Assembly: GCA_037013495.1 (NCBI GenBank)
Contig: CM072812.1
Span: forward strand, 70,005,340-70,069,339
Reading direction: 5' to 3'
Origin: Hippophae tibetana
Taxonomy: Eukaryota > Streptophyta > Magnoliopsida > Rosales > Elaeagnaceae
DNA length: 64,000 nucleotides
This document shows positions 26,430 to 39,323 of the stretch, piece after piece. Each line of letters opens with the position of its first letter. Position 1 is the first letter of the stretch. Below the pieces are notes generated by a model, which was not told the origin of the DNA, searched no databases, and saw only the letters and a program-made list of their open reading frames with translations. Both the position numbers and the translations under genes were made by a program.

Positions 26430-27950
26430 TTCTAGTTCATTTGTTTCTAATTTTTTAATTTTATTTTTTACACTTATTCCTTTTTAGGACATTCTTGTGC
26501 ATAATGACCTTTTTTATTACTAATAAAACATTTGTATTTTTTCTTTGAATATGTTTTTGATTTAAGTTTTTGTTTTCAAATATATTTTTTTCTTTTCAGA
26601 AAAGTTTGTTCTTTTCTTCTAGGTTTCCATTTGAATTTTGTTTTCCTATAAGACTTTCTAGTTTATGATATAGGATATCTTATATTCCAATCTTCTTTTA
26701 AGATTCTATTACAATATTGTTATCCATATTTTGTATTACTACTTTGATTTTTAACTTTTCTTTTGCTTTAATCGATAAACATTCTTCATTTATTAATCTA
26801 AAGGTATAGTTAATCCTAAAACCTAAACTATCTACTTTATTTATCTTTTCAAGCCATTCTAGATAGCTTTTAGTAGCTAATTCATCTCATGGGTTTGGTA
26901 ATTTATGAAAAAATTGATCTAACCAATATATGTCTTGAGGGAGTTACACAAGAAAATAATACTTTTTAAATAATTTTACATAATCTTCAAACTGAAAAAT
27001 GTTACATAATTCTAATCTTGATAAAGCATAGTTATCATCTTCATGAATTATTGGTTCCCCGACATATTCTATCAAATTTTCTTCAATTATTTTAGTGAAT
27101 TTTCTTAATATATCATCATGTTTAAGAAAGTTCGATAATAAGAGCATTTTTTCTCTCTACCTCTTGAGATATTTTCCCATTGTTTTAACCATTGTAGGGC
27201 ATCACCTTGTAGAGTTCTTGTAATATAATCTAAGAATTTTTATTTTGTCCAAGTGCTTATATAGTTAAGTAGAATAAAGAACATGGATTATACCTATTCT
27301 TCTATAGTTTTTTTCTTGATCTTTAAATGTACATTAGTAAGGTTTAACTAAGTATCATGTTGTGATATTGGTTGTTCACCTAAATCATCTCTCCTATATA
27401 AGATGAAATTGGCTCTTCTTTTGGTTTTTTTCCACTAGGTGAAGCTTAATTCATATCAATGTAGTCTTCATCTTGAGTTCTTTTTAAATATTCTTCAAAT
27501 TCTTCTTGGTTTAAGAATTATATTAATGGTTTTTCATGTTTTCTCTTTTTATAAGTATCTAAAAATGTTTCAGATTTAGATGTGGATTTATCATCAAAAG
27601 ATATGTTAATTTGATAATCAGAATGTGACAATAATGAGTCATATGCAAGATAGGTTTCTTGAATTTTTTTTTAGTAATTGTTGTCTCTCTTCTATTCCTA
27701 ATGTTGGATCTTTATAAAGATGTCTCCAATAATCAAGAATTTTTACAACATTGTTGTATTATGTTTGATTATATTTATTAGTTTGAAAAGTTTTGAGTTC
27801 TTCAGTTCCATAAAATAATCTTGGAGGTGTATTACTTCCAGGACTATTCATAATATGTTGATATTTTATGTTTTCATTCATTTTGTCAAGTAATGATTCA
27901 ATCTTGTTTTTAGTGTCTAATTTAAAATCAAGATTTTCAATGTCCTATTT
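26430..27950 (-). pseudogene. Pararetroviral coat-protein region (broken)
   Basis: A zinc knuckle near 26488-26530 keeps the first Cys, the His and the last Cys but has Ser for the second Cys. It is preceded by a basic tract and, at 26944-27147, by a capsid-like helical frame. Glu-rich and Lys-rich stretches and possible coiled-coil sequence lie at 27640-27950. The intervening 25256-26429 is degenerate coding sequence without a readable motif. Assignment rests on order relative to the protease. Confidence 0.6.
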
Positions 27951-28070
27951 ATGGGTTAATTAGTTTTCAATTTTATCCATGTTAAATTCTAGAGCATATA
28001 TAGTTTCTTTTCTATGTGATTTTGATTAATCATTTGATATTTTTCGAGTCTTTTTAACTAGCTTCCTAAC

Positions 28071-28119
28071 ATGTCTAATATGAAATTTATACCTCTACTA
28101 TAAATTTCATATTAGACAT
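28071..28119. repeat. Perfect 21-bp inverted repeat (hairpin)
   Basis: ATGTCTAATATGAAATTTATA at 28071-28091 is followed after a 7-base loop (CCTCTAC) by its exact reverse complement at 28099-28119. It lies exactly at the join between the pararetrovirus and the inverted LTR-like copy L1. Confidence 0.97.
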
Positions 28120-29712
28120 AACTGATTCATATATTATGTATCACTTGATATGTGGTAACAAATTCGATAAATGATGATTGCAATTTCATAGCATGCAATT
28201 ATACATTACATAACAAACCATAATAAAGACTTTAACATCTGATACATTATCAAGGTAAGAAGACATTAACTCCTTAGAGACTCACACCAAAAATACATGA
28301 TCATAAAGTAGAAGTAATAATTAAAAGCTATAAGCATGCTACAAGGAAAAGAAAGAAAACATGCAACTACACAAATCAAATAAGCTTTCTAATAAGAGTC
28401 TAAATATAGTATGTTAGTACATGCATGATAGAAACTCATATTATACAAATAAAATAGAAAATCATGCATAACAATAGATATATTGAGATAAATCCACATA
28501 GAATCTCTACCTATGTGGTAACATCCCTAGGTTGCTTATGGAAACCATTCGGTAGCAAACAAATTTACTAAGATATAAAGCAATTATAATCCTGATAAAA
28601 ATAAAACCCTATTACCTCTATCAATTGGGACCACTATCTAAACTACCTATTGTTTCCCTCATTTACTGCCTCCGTAATGACTTTGTTTAACATATGAACT
28701 TGACTTTCCTCCAAAACCAGCACCACAAAATATAGTTAGATCAATAACCTTCGATTAGTAATGTGAAATGAAGAATCAAACATGATGACTACCCTCAATC
28801 ATAAACACCCAGTAACCACCATGGGACATATAGTCAATCCATGAATTACACACAATCAAAGTGGGACACATATTCCATCACTTATCACACATAACCAAAG
28901 CTATGAGAACTCAATAATTAAACTCAAGTCATTCTTATATAGTTGTTCTCACATAAGAAAAAGTTGTATGAATGCAACTAACAGTCGACACACGACTCAC
29001 AACCACATAAGCTTTTTGCATAAGAAAAAGTCACACGAGGGAAAACCAACACATGAATCATGGTCATATAAGCTCCTCACACAAATCCACTTGCAAAAAC
29101 CATCTTGAGTACTCACCAATCAAGAGCACGATTTTACCCACATAATCACAAATCACTAATATCTAACAACGCTCAAGGTAATAGTGATATGGAAACATAA
29201 AAACAAGATGTCGATTTCACATAGCTCCATTACATATTTTCTAGATTTGAAATAAGAAATAAGGGAGTATTTATAGAATTCATTCATGCTCATGGCCAAC
29301 CTTATCGAGGGTCTTTACCGACCACCTCGTCGGGGGTTTGACAATGGGGTTTGGTGCGAGCCTAGTCTAGGTGTTAAAAAATTCCAATTTTCTAATCCAA
29401 AAAATATTGAGTAATTTTCATAAATACTCATACCTGAACATAACCAAAAAACATAAGTGATATGAACAAGCAAGCATGTGAGCGAATCAAAAACTACAAT
29501 GTTGAGTCCTATATGTACACTGCAAAAACTAACCATGTGTTGTATGTAAACATGATCGCATAGAAAGTGTACCTAACTATGTATATGTATGTATTACTGA
29601 TAATTAGTAACCAATCTTATACAGAGGAAGACAAATACTCTAAGTGAAATAAACACACTACATGTTTTGCATACGAGAAACCAACAAAATACAAAAGACT
29701 ATAAAACTTATA
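28120..29712 (-). repeat. LTR-like repeat, copy L1 (inverted)
   Basis: The reverse complement aligns in order with L2 (30937 on) and L3. Shared blocks include a TGTCTTCCTCTGTATAAGAT-type segment, GTATTTATGAAAATTA and TTCTATAAATA (TATA, about 29262-29275). CACTATTACCTTGAG and TTTTGGAGGAAAGT are also shared. It starts at 29712 and is cut at the hairpin, so it lacks roughly the last 250-300 bp present in L2. Identity by eye is about 65-75%. Confidence 0.75.
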
Positions 29713-30936
29713 TATCCCAATGGAGATAACTTTACTATCTAATTTAACATAAATCAATACCATTAAATTAGACTCTTGTTTATAATTGCACAACTTAAAC
29801 ATAGATAATATGTTTAATGTCTAGTTCTTAAGTAGTCACTTTGTTCACAAATTAAGATGGCCATTAATAATTCATAGAAAAAGGTAAGAAAAGTTATGAA
29901 CAAGAAATTATTTAACTTTATTAGAACAAAATCATTCAAATAATTATCCACTCATGAAAGTAAAACTAATATCCCACATAAAAACTGAGGGGATTTTCGG
30001 CCAAAAAAAAGGGCGTGCCATAACATTCATATTGTAATGCCTTGACATTGGATAGTTTTCAACATCCCATAGAAAAACACTTAGATAAGATACCGTAGAT
30101 GGAATTTTGATGCTTGGCATTGGGTCACTTTTAGCACCTCATAAAAAATCCCTTAGCAAAGAACTCACATCATGGAATTTTGATGCCTTAATAGTGTTGT
30201 CTAGTTTATGAGGCTTGATTCTTGTTCATCCCAACTTATCCGTGTTGCCATTTTTCATCCCGTTTTCATTATTTTTACTCTTTTTAGTCCTAGATTTCCC
30301 CAAAAGCTCATGAACCTAAACAACACAAAAATCTCTCGAAAGTTACACATTTCTAGAATAAAATATAAAGTCAAAGCTTAAAAACATAGCAAATTATATG
30401 TCAAAAATATATTTATCAAATTCCCCAAAACCAAAATTTGTTAGTCCTCAAGTAAAGCAAAAACTAAAAAGACAAGTAATAATCCTAAAATCAAACCTAC
30501 AATCTTAAGATCAACAAAATTTATCACGCTTTAGTTTCATTTTAATTCATAATTAAAGCTCATACACAAGTTCATCCACAATCTCAACACATCATGGTTT
30601 ATCATGCAAATCAAGTTCACATCACAAATCTATACCCCATTATTCAAAATGTATCAATATTAGTTTCTCTAATCCTAGTGTCAAAAATTTGAATTTGCTT
30701 CAACTTTAGACCTCTCAAGATACACTCTTAATATCACCCCAATCTTAGGGGTCCAAGTACTCAACAAGGTATATAAAACACAAAAGTTATGTAAAGGAGG
30801 CAAATAGGTTCGCATATGTTCATAAACTAGAAAAAGGCTCAAATGTGTCCAAATTAGATCTCATGAAAAGAATCAAATGCTAGGATTATGAAGGCACAAT
30901 ATCATTCAAATCGTACTCTAATCAAACTCATTAAAT
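29713..30936 (-). other. Gypsy-type 3' untranslated segment between L1 and L2
   Basis: The - strand near 30415-30460 reads like the post-pol segment of plant gypsy elements: a TTGAGGAC block, then a TTTGGGG-like block and AATTTGATAA. If so, L1 would be the 3' LTR of a - strand gypsy element whose pol has been lost. No coding sequence was found. Confidence 0.45.
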
Positions 30937-32953
30937 TGTAAGTCCTATAGTCTTTGTCTTTGTTGGCTTCCTGTGTGCAAAATATAGAGTCAGTTTATTT
31001 TACTCTATATTTTTGTCTTCCTTTGTGTAAGATTGATTACTATGATCAGTAATGTAAACTTGCACATAGTTAAGAATAATTTTATTAAAAGCATGTTATA
31101 CATATACGACGAGATTGGTTTGTTAATATGCATGCTAGGTTAAGCGTTGTGGTTTTTAAGGAGTGTTTTTACAAGCAAGCCAATATTATCGTTCTTATTT
31201 TTGTTTACTTGCATGTATGGGTATTTATGAAAATTAATTTGATAATTTTGAAAGCAAAAAATGGAATTTTTGTGTGCCTCGTCAAACTAGACGTCGAAAG
31301 GTCGACAATGGTAGTCAGTGAGACCCTTCGCAAGGTACCCCATAAGCTTGGATGATTTCTATAAATACCCTCCCTTTCTTTGTATTTTGTATTGAGCTCT
31401 ATCAAATTGACATCTGATTTTCTATTTTTATATCACTATTACCTTGAGTATTTTCTGGTATTAATGATTCGTGAATGAGTGAGAAAAATCGTGCTCTTGA
31501 GTGATGAGTACTCGATGTAGTGTTTACTAGTGGTTTGTGGTTAAATAGTATGCTTGAGTGTTAAGTGCTCTTAACTATTTTACATATTCTGTGTGAAAAC
31601 AACACTGTGAGATTAGGTTGGGTAATACTAGTTGTGTTTCCAAAATAGTGAGTATTCATGATACATGATTGAATGTATTTTCCATAATAGTGGTTCATGA
31701 TCGTGGTTGAATATGTTTCCCACATTGGTAGTTAATGACACATGGTTGAATGTGTTTCCCACAATGGTAGTTTTTGATACATAGTTGAATGTGTTTCCTA
31801 CATTAGTGGCTTATAGTTTGTAGTTAAGTGATGTTCCCACATTTGGCTGGTTATTGTCAATTCACTTTACAAATATTCTATTACTGATCATAGTACATTG
31901 AGTAATATTGGCTTTGGAGGAAAGTTGGGTTCATATGTCGGACCAAGTCATTGTGGAGGTAGTAAGTGAGGACAGTAATAGGCAGTTAGAGTGGTGTGGC
32001 TATTAATTAATATAGGTATTGGTTATCTTATTTCTATTAGTATTAGTAGATTTATTTGCTATCGAGTGGTTGCTATAAGAAGCCATAAGATGTTACTACA
32101 TAGGCAAGGATTATATGTGGGTTTACCTTGTTATATATGGTGTTGTGCATGCTTTAGTGTTTAACTAGTATAATCTAAGCTTAAATGTATGTTTCAATAT
32201 ACTGAAGTTTAAACTCTTATTAGAAAACTTTTAATATTTAATGCCTACTTTCTTATTACTGAATAATATATCTATTACTTAATATGCTGGTTGACTATGA
32301 TTATTGTGTATTGCTTTCATTGTTATATGTTAAGTGTTTTACTTATTGTTGTTACATGTCTGAGTTTCTATCATATATGTACCAATATATTAGATTTAGA
32401 CTCTATTTAAAAAGGTTTTTTATTTGTGTAATTGCATATTTTCTTTCCTTTCCTTGTAGCATGCCTATAACTTCCTTTTATTATTTCTACTGATTTAATT
32501 TAATCTACCTACATGTAAGTTTGGTGTACGTCCCTAAGGAGTCAGTATTTCCTTACCCTAGTTGTGTACCAAGTATCAGAAGCTTTTAATTGGTTTACTA
32601 TGTTATGTATGATTACATGTTGTGAGAGCACAATCACTATATACCAAATATGTTCCCACATATAAGGTCTTAAAGTGATTTGAAATCCTTTATGGGTTTT
32701 TATTATGGTTTCCCGTTGCACATGATGTGTGATGTTTGCCTTGTATGCATGTTGCTAGCTTGGACATGAGCCTATGAGGCACGCCATCACTAGAGTATTT
32801 ACCATAGATTATTATTTCTTATCTATTGGTTGTTTTTGTGGTGTGTTGAATTAAACATGTTGTTTTGTTTTTCTGCTATGTTATTGGCTTAATTCACATT
32901 GTGAGGCCTATTTCGTCGATTTGAAATAGAACTCACGAAAAAATTCCATAGGT
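30937..32953 (+). repeat. LTR-like repeat, copy L2
   Basis: About 2.0 kb. It starts TGTAAGTCCTATAGTC and its similarity to L3 ends at TTCCATAGGT. TTTCTATAAATACCC at about 31358-31372 is a TATA box some 420 bp in, as in an LTR U3. Internal open frames, such as 31128-31355, are not conserved in L3 and are not genes. I see no primer site after its right edge, so calling it an LTR is inference. Confidence 0.68.
31634..31852 (+). repeat. About 39-bp minisatellite inside L2
   Basis: Five to six tandem units of the form GTGTTTCCCACAATGGTAG, a TTCATGATACA-like stretch, then TGGTTGAAT. The same array, with about four units, is in L3 at 51048-51213, so it predates the split of the copies. Confidence 0.75.
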
Positions 32954-33886
32954 CTATTTTGTCTCTTATTGTTTATTGTTCATCTTTTGGGTACTTTTCC
33001 TTCGGTTTTGCTTTAGATGTATGTTTGGAGAAAACTAAGATGTGTTACAAACTTCGGTACATAAGTATTCTCTATACTGTGCTTATTTAGGATTTCCATG
33101 AACATCTATATGTCATATATATTATTTACCTATCTTTAGAACTCTTAACTAACATGCATTGTTGTTAATAGACTTGTGTATTTAGTTGGCATTCCTAATG
33201 GTTGGGTTGTTCACCCTGTATAAGCATGTCTCTTGTTTATATATTGGAACCTGAGTTTTTTGCACATGCTTAGATGTTTTAGTAGCATCACTTATTTTCT
33301 CTCTCTCTTGAGGTGTTGTTTGTGTTGCTCACTAGTTGGTCAGTATCTTTCCTTCTCTTGACTAGCAATGATGTGAGCATTGTCGATGATCTCTTTTGAG
33401 GCAACAATTTGTAATTTGTTACCAATGATCTCTTTGTAAACAACATTTTACAATTTTTACTGATGATTTATCTTGAGACACATTCTTGCCTTTTTGGCCA
33501 ATGATCTTTTTTAAGGTCATCTTTGTCATCTCATTTGTTTTGTGTTATTGTTGTTTTTTGTAAGGTTGATGATTTTACTCTCTACTAACTTGCTTATTTT
33601 TTGTGAGTTTTTCTTAACATGCTTAGTATGCTTCCCTACTTCTGTATTGTTTGTTTCTATTGTATATAGATGCTTTTATTGAGGGAGATTTTTGAGAGTG
33701 CAAGATGTATAAACATCTTTTTCCATCTAACTTGCATACATTTAGAGAGAGACGTGTGTGTTAATTGCTTGATGTTAGGGGAGAATTGTGTTTATTTTGC
33801 ATCCTTGGTGTTTGTCCAATTTATGAGTTTATGTTATGATGTTATGTTCTTGTGATGCTTTATTCTTTTTTATATCACTTTGTATG
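32954..33886 (+). other. Non-coding segment between L2 and a CACTA end
   Basis: T-rich DNA without genes. It includes a short tandem array of about 40-bp units at 33385-33515 (units begin GATGATCTC or ATGATCT). It may be the left internal part of the element bounded by L2 and L3. Confidence 0.5.
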
Positions 33887-34249
33887 CACTACAAAAAAAA
33901 ATTGTATTTGATAACAAATTTATTTTGGACAAAAAATATTTGTCATTAAAAACGGTTATTTGGCATCAAAATTTGTCAACAAAAGCTTCCATTGAATAGT
34001 ACACTAACTTTTTAATATACGATTTTTTTGAGACAATTTTATCATAGATACTAATTCTTTAACAAATTAAGAGTTTGATGGAAAAGTTTGGCAAGAAATC
34101 TTGGTACCATATTTTTCCATACTTTTAATTTGTCAAAAAAGATAAAATATTTTTCATCCTATATTTTTAATTGTTGCATATTTTTGTTTTTCAAGAAAAA
34201 ATTACCAATGAAAGTTAAATCTCATTAATTTTGTTCTTATCTTTTACTC

Positions 34250-34925
34250 AATAGCCATTGATGACTAATAAGAAGAACATAGTAATTTGAAGTTACTTTG
34301 ATCCATTTAAATTTCCTATAAATTTTTCATATTTTATGGAAATAATATATCGATATTTTGAGTATCCAACAACAGCTACTTTAAAGAAAATTTAGCCTTT
34401 ATCTTGGTGGATTATTGATTTTTTTTCTTCATGTATAAGCTTTGTATTGGTTATACACGAGTGTAGAAGTCAATTTTTTTTGTAGAAACTTATAATCTGA
34501 TTGTTTAAAACCAAATAAGGTAAGATATGTTGTATTTGTTTAAAAACCATCAAAATATACTATTTCACCTTGAAAATTTTTCCTAAAAACTGACAAGAAA
34601 ATTATACATGAGTAAAAAACATTTTATGGGAAACAAAATTAAAAATAAAAAAGAAGTTTTTTATATAAGGAAAAAATAGAAAGATATTTTATTAAAAAGA
34701 AAAATATATATATATAATAATAAAAAATTATACTTTAAATAACAAAAACAAATATAGTGATTAGTGTGCACCTCTTCCTCAGATTTATGCCTTATCCATA
34801 TTCCATGTCTCTTCTTCCACATATGGGTACTATTCACATGGTACTATTCATAGATACTATTTGGCGAGTACTATTCATCGTTAGAAAAGTATCAAGTTCA
34901 GTGAAACCTGTTGACTAACGATTCA
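34250..34925. other. AT-rich spacer before Copia-5
   Basis: No gene. Near 34827-34885 the string ACTATTCA recurs three times. No 5' LTR of Copia-5 can be found here although its gag begins at 34926. Confidence 0.5.
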
Positions 34926-37900
34926 AATGAAGGAGAGCACAGGTAATATGATAAAGTTGACCGCATTTAATTATGCAATTTTGGAAGCCGAAGATGGAGT
35001 ATCTTTTATACATTAAAGATCTATGGAAGCCAATTATAATGCCGAAGGAGAAAGAAGTAACCAGTACAGACATTGAATGGGTCGTTCTGAACCGAAAGTG
35101 TGCTGCTCAAATCAGACAATGGATCGATAAGAGCATTTTTCAAAATTTTGCTAATGAACACGATGCTTATGTTCTTTGGCAAAAGTTGGAGAAAATGTAT
35201 GCGAGGACAATCGCACAGAATAAAGCTAATCTGATGTGACGATTAGTCAATTTGAAGTATAAAGACGGAAGTAGTGTATCAGAACATATGAGTGAGTTCC
35301 AAGGCATTGTAGATCAACTCAACTTTATGAAGATGACTGTAGATGACGAGTTATAAGCGTTGTTGATGCTGAGCTGTCTACCAAAAAGTTGGGATACTCT
35401 AGTTGTGTCAGTTAGCAACTCAGCTCCTGAAGGCAAGCTTACCATGGATATGGTAAAAGACAGAATGCTAAACGAAGAGTCTCGACGAAAATATGAAGGA
35501 TATACTCCTGACACTGAAGCACTTGTCATGCAGAAACAAGGCAAGCAAGAATGGCACGGGAGAAGTAAAAATAGAAATCCCTGTAACCAAAGTCAACAAA
35601 GAGGACGGTCGAAGTCTAGATCAAGGTATGACAAGAAGTGTCATCATTGCGGCAAGCCTGGACACTTCATTCGAGAATGTAGAAGGTTAAAGGCGGAACA
35701 ATAAAGAAATCAGGAAGCAGAAACCCGAACAAATGACACCACAACTATCACTGAAGAAGTTGTCATTGTTCGAGATGCTGATTATGTTAATCTTGCATGC
35801 CAAGACACTACTTGGGTAGTTGACTCAGGCGCTTCCTATCATGTCACCTCATGCTAGGAATTCTTCTCAACCTACACTCAAGGTGATTTTGGACGTGTGA
35901 GGATGGGAAATGATGATGCATCAAAAAATGTCGGCATTGGAAATATTTATCTAGAGACTAATCTTGGATGCAGATTACTTCTGAAAGATGTGAGGCATGT
36001 TCCTGATATCCCCCTCAATTTGATCTCTACCGGTATGCTTGATGATGATGGATACAATAATTATTTTGGTGAAGGAAGGTGGAAGCTCACCAAAGGCAAT
36101 ATGGTAATAGCTAAAGGCAAGAAAGATATACCACTCTACATCACAGAAGCAAAACTATGTAGAGGAGAAGTAAATAGCACTAGGAAAGAAGTTCCTACCG
36201 AGCTATGGCATAAGTGACTCGGCCACATGAGTGAAAAAGGTCTCAAAATTCTTTCCAAAAATGAGCTCTTGCCAAGAATGAAAGGTACACCGTTGCAAAC
36301 TTGTGTTGACTGTATTATGGGAAAACAACATAGAGTTGTATTTCGTAGTCTCGCACCATCTAGAAAGGAAAATATTCTACATTTAATACACACAGATGTC
36401 TGTACAATGAGTTGTAAGTCATTAGGAGGTGCTCACTATTTTTTGACCTTTATTGATAACCATTCTAGAAAAGTATGGAGCTTTTATTTGAAAACTAAAG
36501 ATCAAGTGCATGAAGTTTTCAAGCAGTTTCATGTAAAAGTGGAGAGAGAAATTGGTAGACGTTTGAAGTGTGTACGTGCAGATAATGGTGGTGAGTATCG
36601 TGGACCATTCGAGGAGTACTACAGAAGTTTTGGTATCAAGCTGGAAAAATCAGTACCAAAGACACCTCAACACAACGGTGTCGCAGAGAGAATGAACAGA
36701 ACCATCTGTGAAAGAGTCAGATGTATGCTCTCAAATACAAAACTATCAAACTCCTTTTGGTGGAGGTAATGAGGACACCAATCAATTTAATCAACCTTTC
36801 TCCATCATTTCCACTAAACTACGATGTACCGGAAAGATTTTGGACGGGGAAAGATGTTTCTTACAAACACTTGAAAGTATTTGGCTGCAGAGCATTTGTT
36901 AACATCCCAAGAGATGAGCGATCCAAATTGGATGGAAAAGAGAAACAATGTATCTTTATGGGATATGCCCATGAAGAATTTTGCTACAGACTTTGGGATC
37001 CTATTAGCAAAAGGATTGTTAGAAGCAGATACGTGGTGTTTCTTGAATACTAAACAATCTTGACGGGGGAGTTACACGAGATACTAATAATGTTAATCCA
37101 CCAACTGGCAGTTCAGAACCAGAACAAGTTTCTGAACAAGTCCAACCAGAAGTACAAACAAGGAGATCTACCCGAGTACGACAACCAAGTCGTATATATT
37201 CTCCTAACGAGTATGTGATGCTCACTGAAGGGGGAGAACCAGAGAGTTATGACGAAGCCATCACTGATCAGCATAAGACTGAGTGGTTTAAAGCCATGCA
37301 GGAAGAAATGAAATCTCTGCATGATAACCATACATTTGACTTGATGAAACTACCACAGGGAAGAAAAGCTCTCAAGAACAAGTGGGTGTACAGAATCAAA
37401 AGTGAAGAAGGCATCTCGCAACCACGATACAATGCAAGATTGGTTGTGAAAGGATTCGAGCAGAAGAAAGGCGATGACTTCGATGAAATATTCTCACCAG
37501 TAGTTAAAATTTCTTCAGTCTGAGTTTTTCTTGGTTTGGCAGCTAGTCTTAATCTGGAGGTTGAACAACTTGACGTAAAGACTGCATTCTTACATGGTGA
37601 TCTTTATGAGGAAATCTATATGGAACAGCCCGAAGGTTTCCAAGTCAAAAGCAAAGAGAAGTTGGTATGAAGACTAAAGAAGAGCTTGTATGGTCTGAAG
37701 CAAGAACCAAGGCAGTGGTACAAAAAGTTTGACTCATTCATGGAGAAAAATGAATACAATAGAACGACGGTTGATCACTGCTTCTTCATCAAGAAATTCT
37801 CTGATAGTGATTTTATTATTCTTTTACTTTATGTTGATGATATGTTAATTGTGGGTCAAAATATTGACAAGATTAACAAGTTAAAGAAGGAGTTGAGCAA

Positions 37901-38803
37901 GTCCTTTGCAATGAAGGACTTATGACCTGCCAAGTAGATTCTTGGCATGCCGATTACCCGCAACAGGCAAAAGCAAAAGATTTGGCTTTCCCAAAACGGT
38001 ATGTTGAAAAATTTCTTGAAAGATTCAACATGAGAAAAGCTAAACTTGTTAGTTGTCCACTTGCAAACCATTTCAAACTTAATATGAGTCAATATCCCTT
38101 AAGTGAAGAGGAGAAATCAGAGATGAGCAAGGTGCCTTATGCATCGGTAGTTGGCAGTTTAATGTATGCTATGGTATGCACTAGACCAGACATTGCACAT
38201 GATGTTGGCGTTGTGAGCCAATTCCTATCAAATCCTGGAAAGGAACATTGGGCAGCTGTCAAATGGATACTCAGGTATCTCAGAGGAACCTCTAGTCATT
38301 GTTTATGCTTTGGTAATAATAAACCTATATTAGAAGGATATACAGATTCAGATATGGCTGGAGACGTAGATACGAGAAAATCTATATCTGGGTACCTAAT
38401 AACATTTAGAGGGGGAGCTGTTTCATGGCAATCACGATTACAAAAATGTATTGCCTTAAGTACCATAGAAGCAGAGTACATTACAATCACTGAAGGTTGT
38501 AAGGAGATCTTGTGGATGAAAAAGTTTCTACAAGAATTGCATCAGAACCAAGAAAACTATGTTCTTTATTGCGACAGTCAGAGTGCAATTCACCTTAGAA
38601 AGAACCCAAAATTCCACTCAAGGTCCAAACACATCGATGTAAGGTATCATTGGATTCGTGATGTGTTGAAACATAAACTACTGCAAGTTGATAAGATTCA
38701 CACTAATGATAATGGGGCATATATGATGACAAAGACTCTGACTAGAGAAAAGCTTATTATCTGTAGAAATATTATAGGTGTGGAAGAGCCATGTCCCACA
38801 TAA
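34926..38803 (+). pseudogene. Copia-5 gag-pol polyprotein (broken, nearly complete)
   Basis: The gag start at 34926 (MKESTGNMIKLTAFNY) shifts frame near 34980 into the UBN2 core (34973-35340). The zinc knuckle CHHCGKPGHFIREC is intact at 35639-35680. Protease has WVVDSGASYHVTSC near 35815. Integrase shows LWHK...LGHMSEKG, CVDCIMGK, HTDV, RADNGGEY and PQHNGVAERMNRT, so the three acidic residues are kept. RT shows KNKWVYRIK, QLDVKTAFLHGDL and YVDDM (37830). RNase H runs 37922-38803 with EAEYITITEGCKE and DSQSAIHL. About eight stops or shifts break it. It is a Tork/Tnt1-type copia, the best preserved of the copia coding regions here. Confidence 0.95.
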
Positions 38804-38819
38804 GGTGGATGGGGAGATT

Positions 38820-39323
38820 TGTTGGTCCAACTAATGTGGGCCAGCAACAAAGAAAGAAAAAAAAGGGAAAGGAAACATTCAAAAGTGGTGGCGCTGAAAG
38901 AAGAAAGAAAGAAAAAAGTCAAATTGGTTTTGCCATTTGTCTCCATATAATCATGCGTGAAGAATAAAGTTTTTTGGTTTTATAAAGCCTTTGCTTCAAT
39001 CTCAAAATTTAACAGATCAGAAGCGGAGGAAAAGAAAACAGAGTATTTTCTGAGAGAGTTCTTGAGAGGAAAAATTAAGAGAGCTAATTTGTGACGTTTT
39101 ACTCACAAATTGAAGATACATATTTGTTGTATTTTTGTGAGAGATTCAACTAAAGATGAAGTGTGTAATCTCATCTTATTATAGTGGAAGTTTAAGTGGT
39201 TACGGATCCCGTGGTTATTATTTTCATTTTTGAAAAGTTTTTCCATGTTAAAATCTTAGTGTCATTTTTATTTTATTTTGATTTGAGAAATTTTTTTGAA
39301 TGTATAAAATTTATTTCTTTACA
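38820..39323 (+). repeat. Copia-5 3' LTR
   Basis: Begins TGTTGGTCCAACTAATG right after a polypurine tract (AAGGTGGATGGGGAGAT, 38802-38818). It has a TATA-like TTTTATAAAGCC near 38978 and probably ends in TTTCTTTACA. No partner LTR was found upstream, so the right edge is approximate. Confidence 0.7.

Larger units (their letters stand above)
22195..28060 (-). mobile_element. Endogenous pararetrovirus (Caulimoviridae), degenerate
   Basis: About 5.9 kb on the - strand carries the caulimovirid order: coat-like protein with zinc knuckle, retropepsin, reverse transcriptase, RNase H, then a viroplasmin-like domain. No integrase and no LTR was seen, unlike every other retroelement here, which separates it from gypsy elements. 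No recognisable movement protein is present, and the right end stops at a hairpin. Stops and shifts occur in every domain, so this is a fossil with no coding capacity for virus. Genus not assigned. Confidence 0.82.

Noticed and set aside
22195-28060. Reading this region as a Ty3/gypsy element
   Set aside because: No integrase or LTR, and the RT surroundings, coat zinc-knuckle placement and viroplasmin-like tail fit Caulimoviridae better.
31128-31355. 75-codon frame in repeat L2
   Set aside because: Not kept open in the homologous copies L1 and L3.
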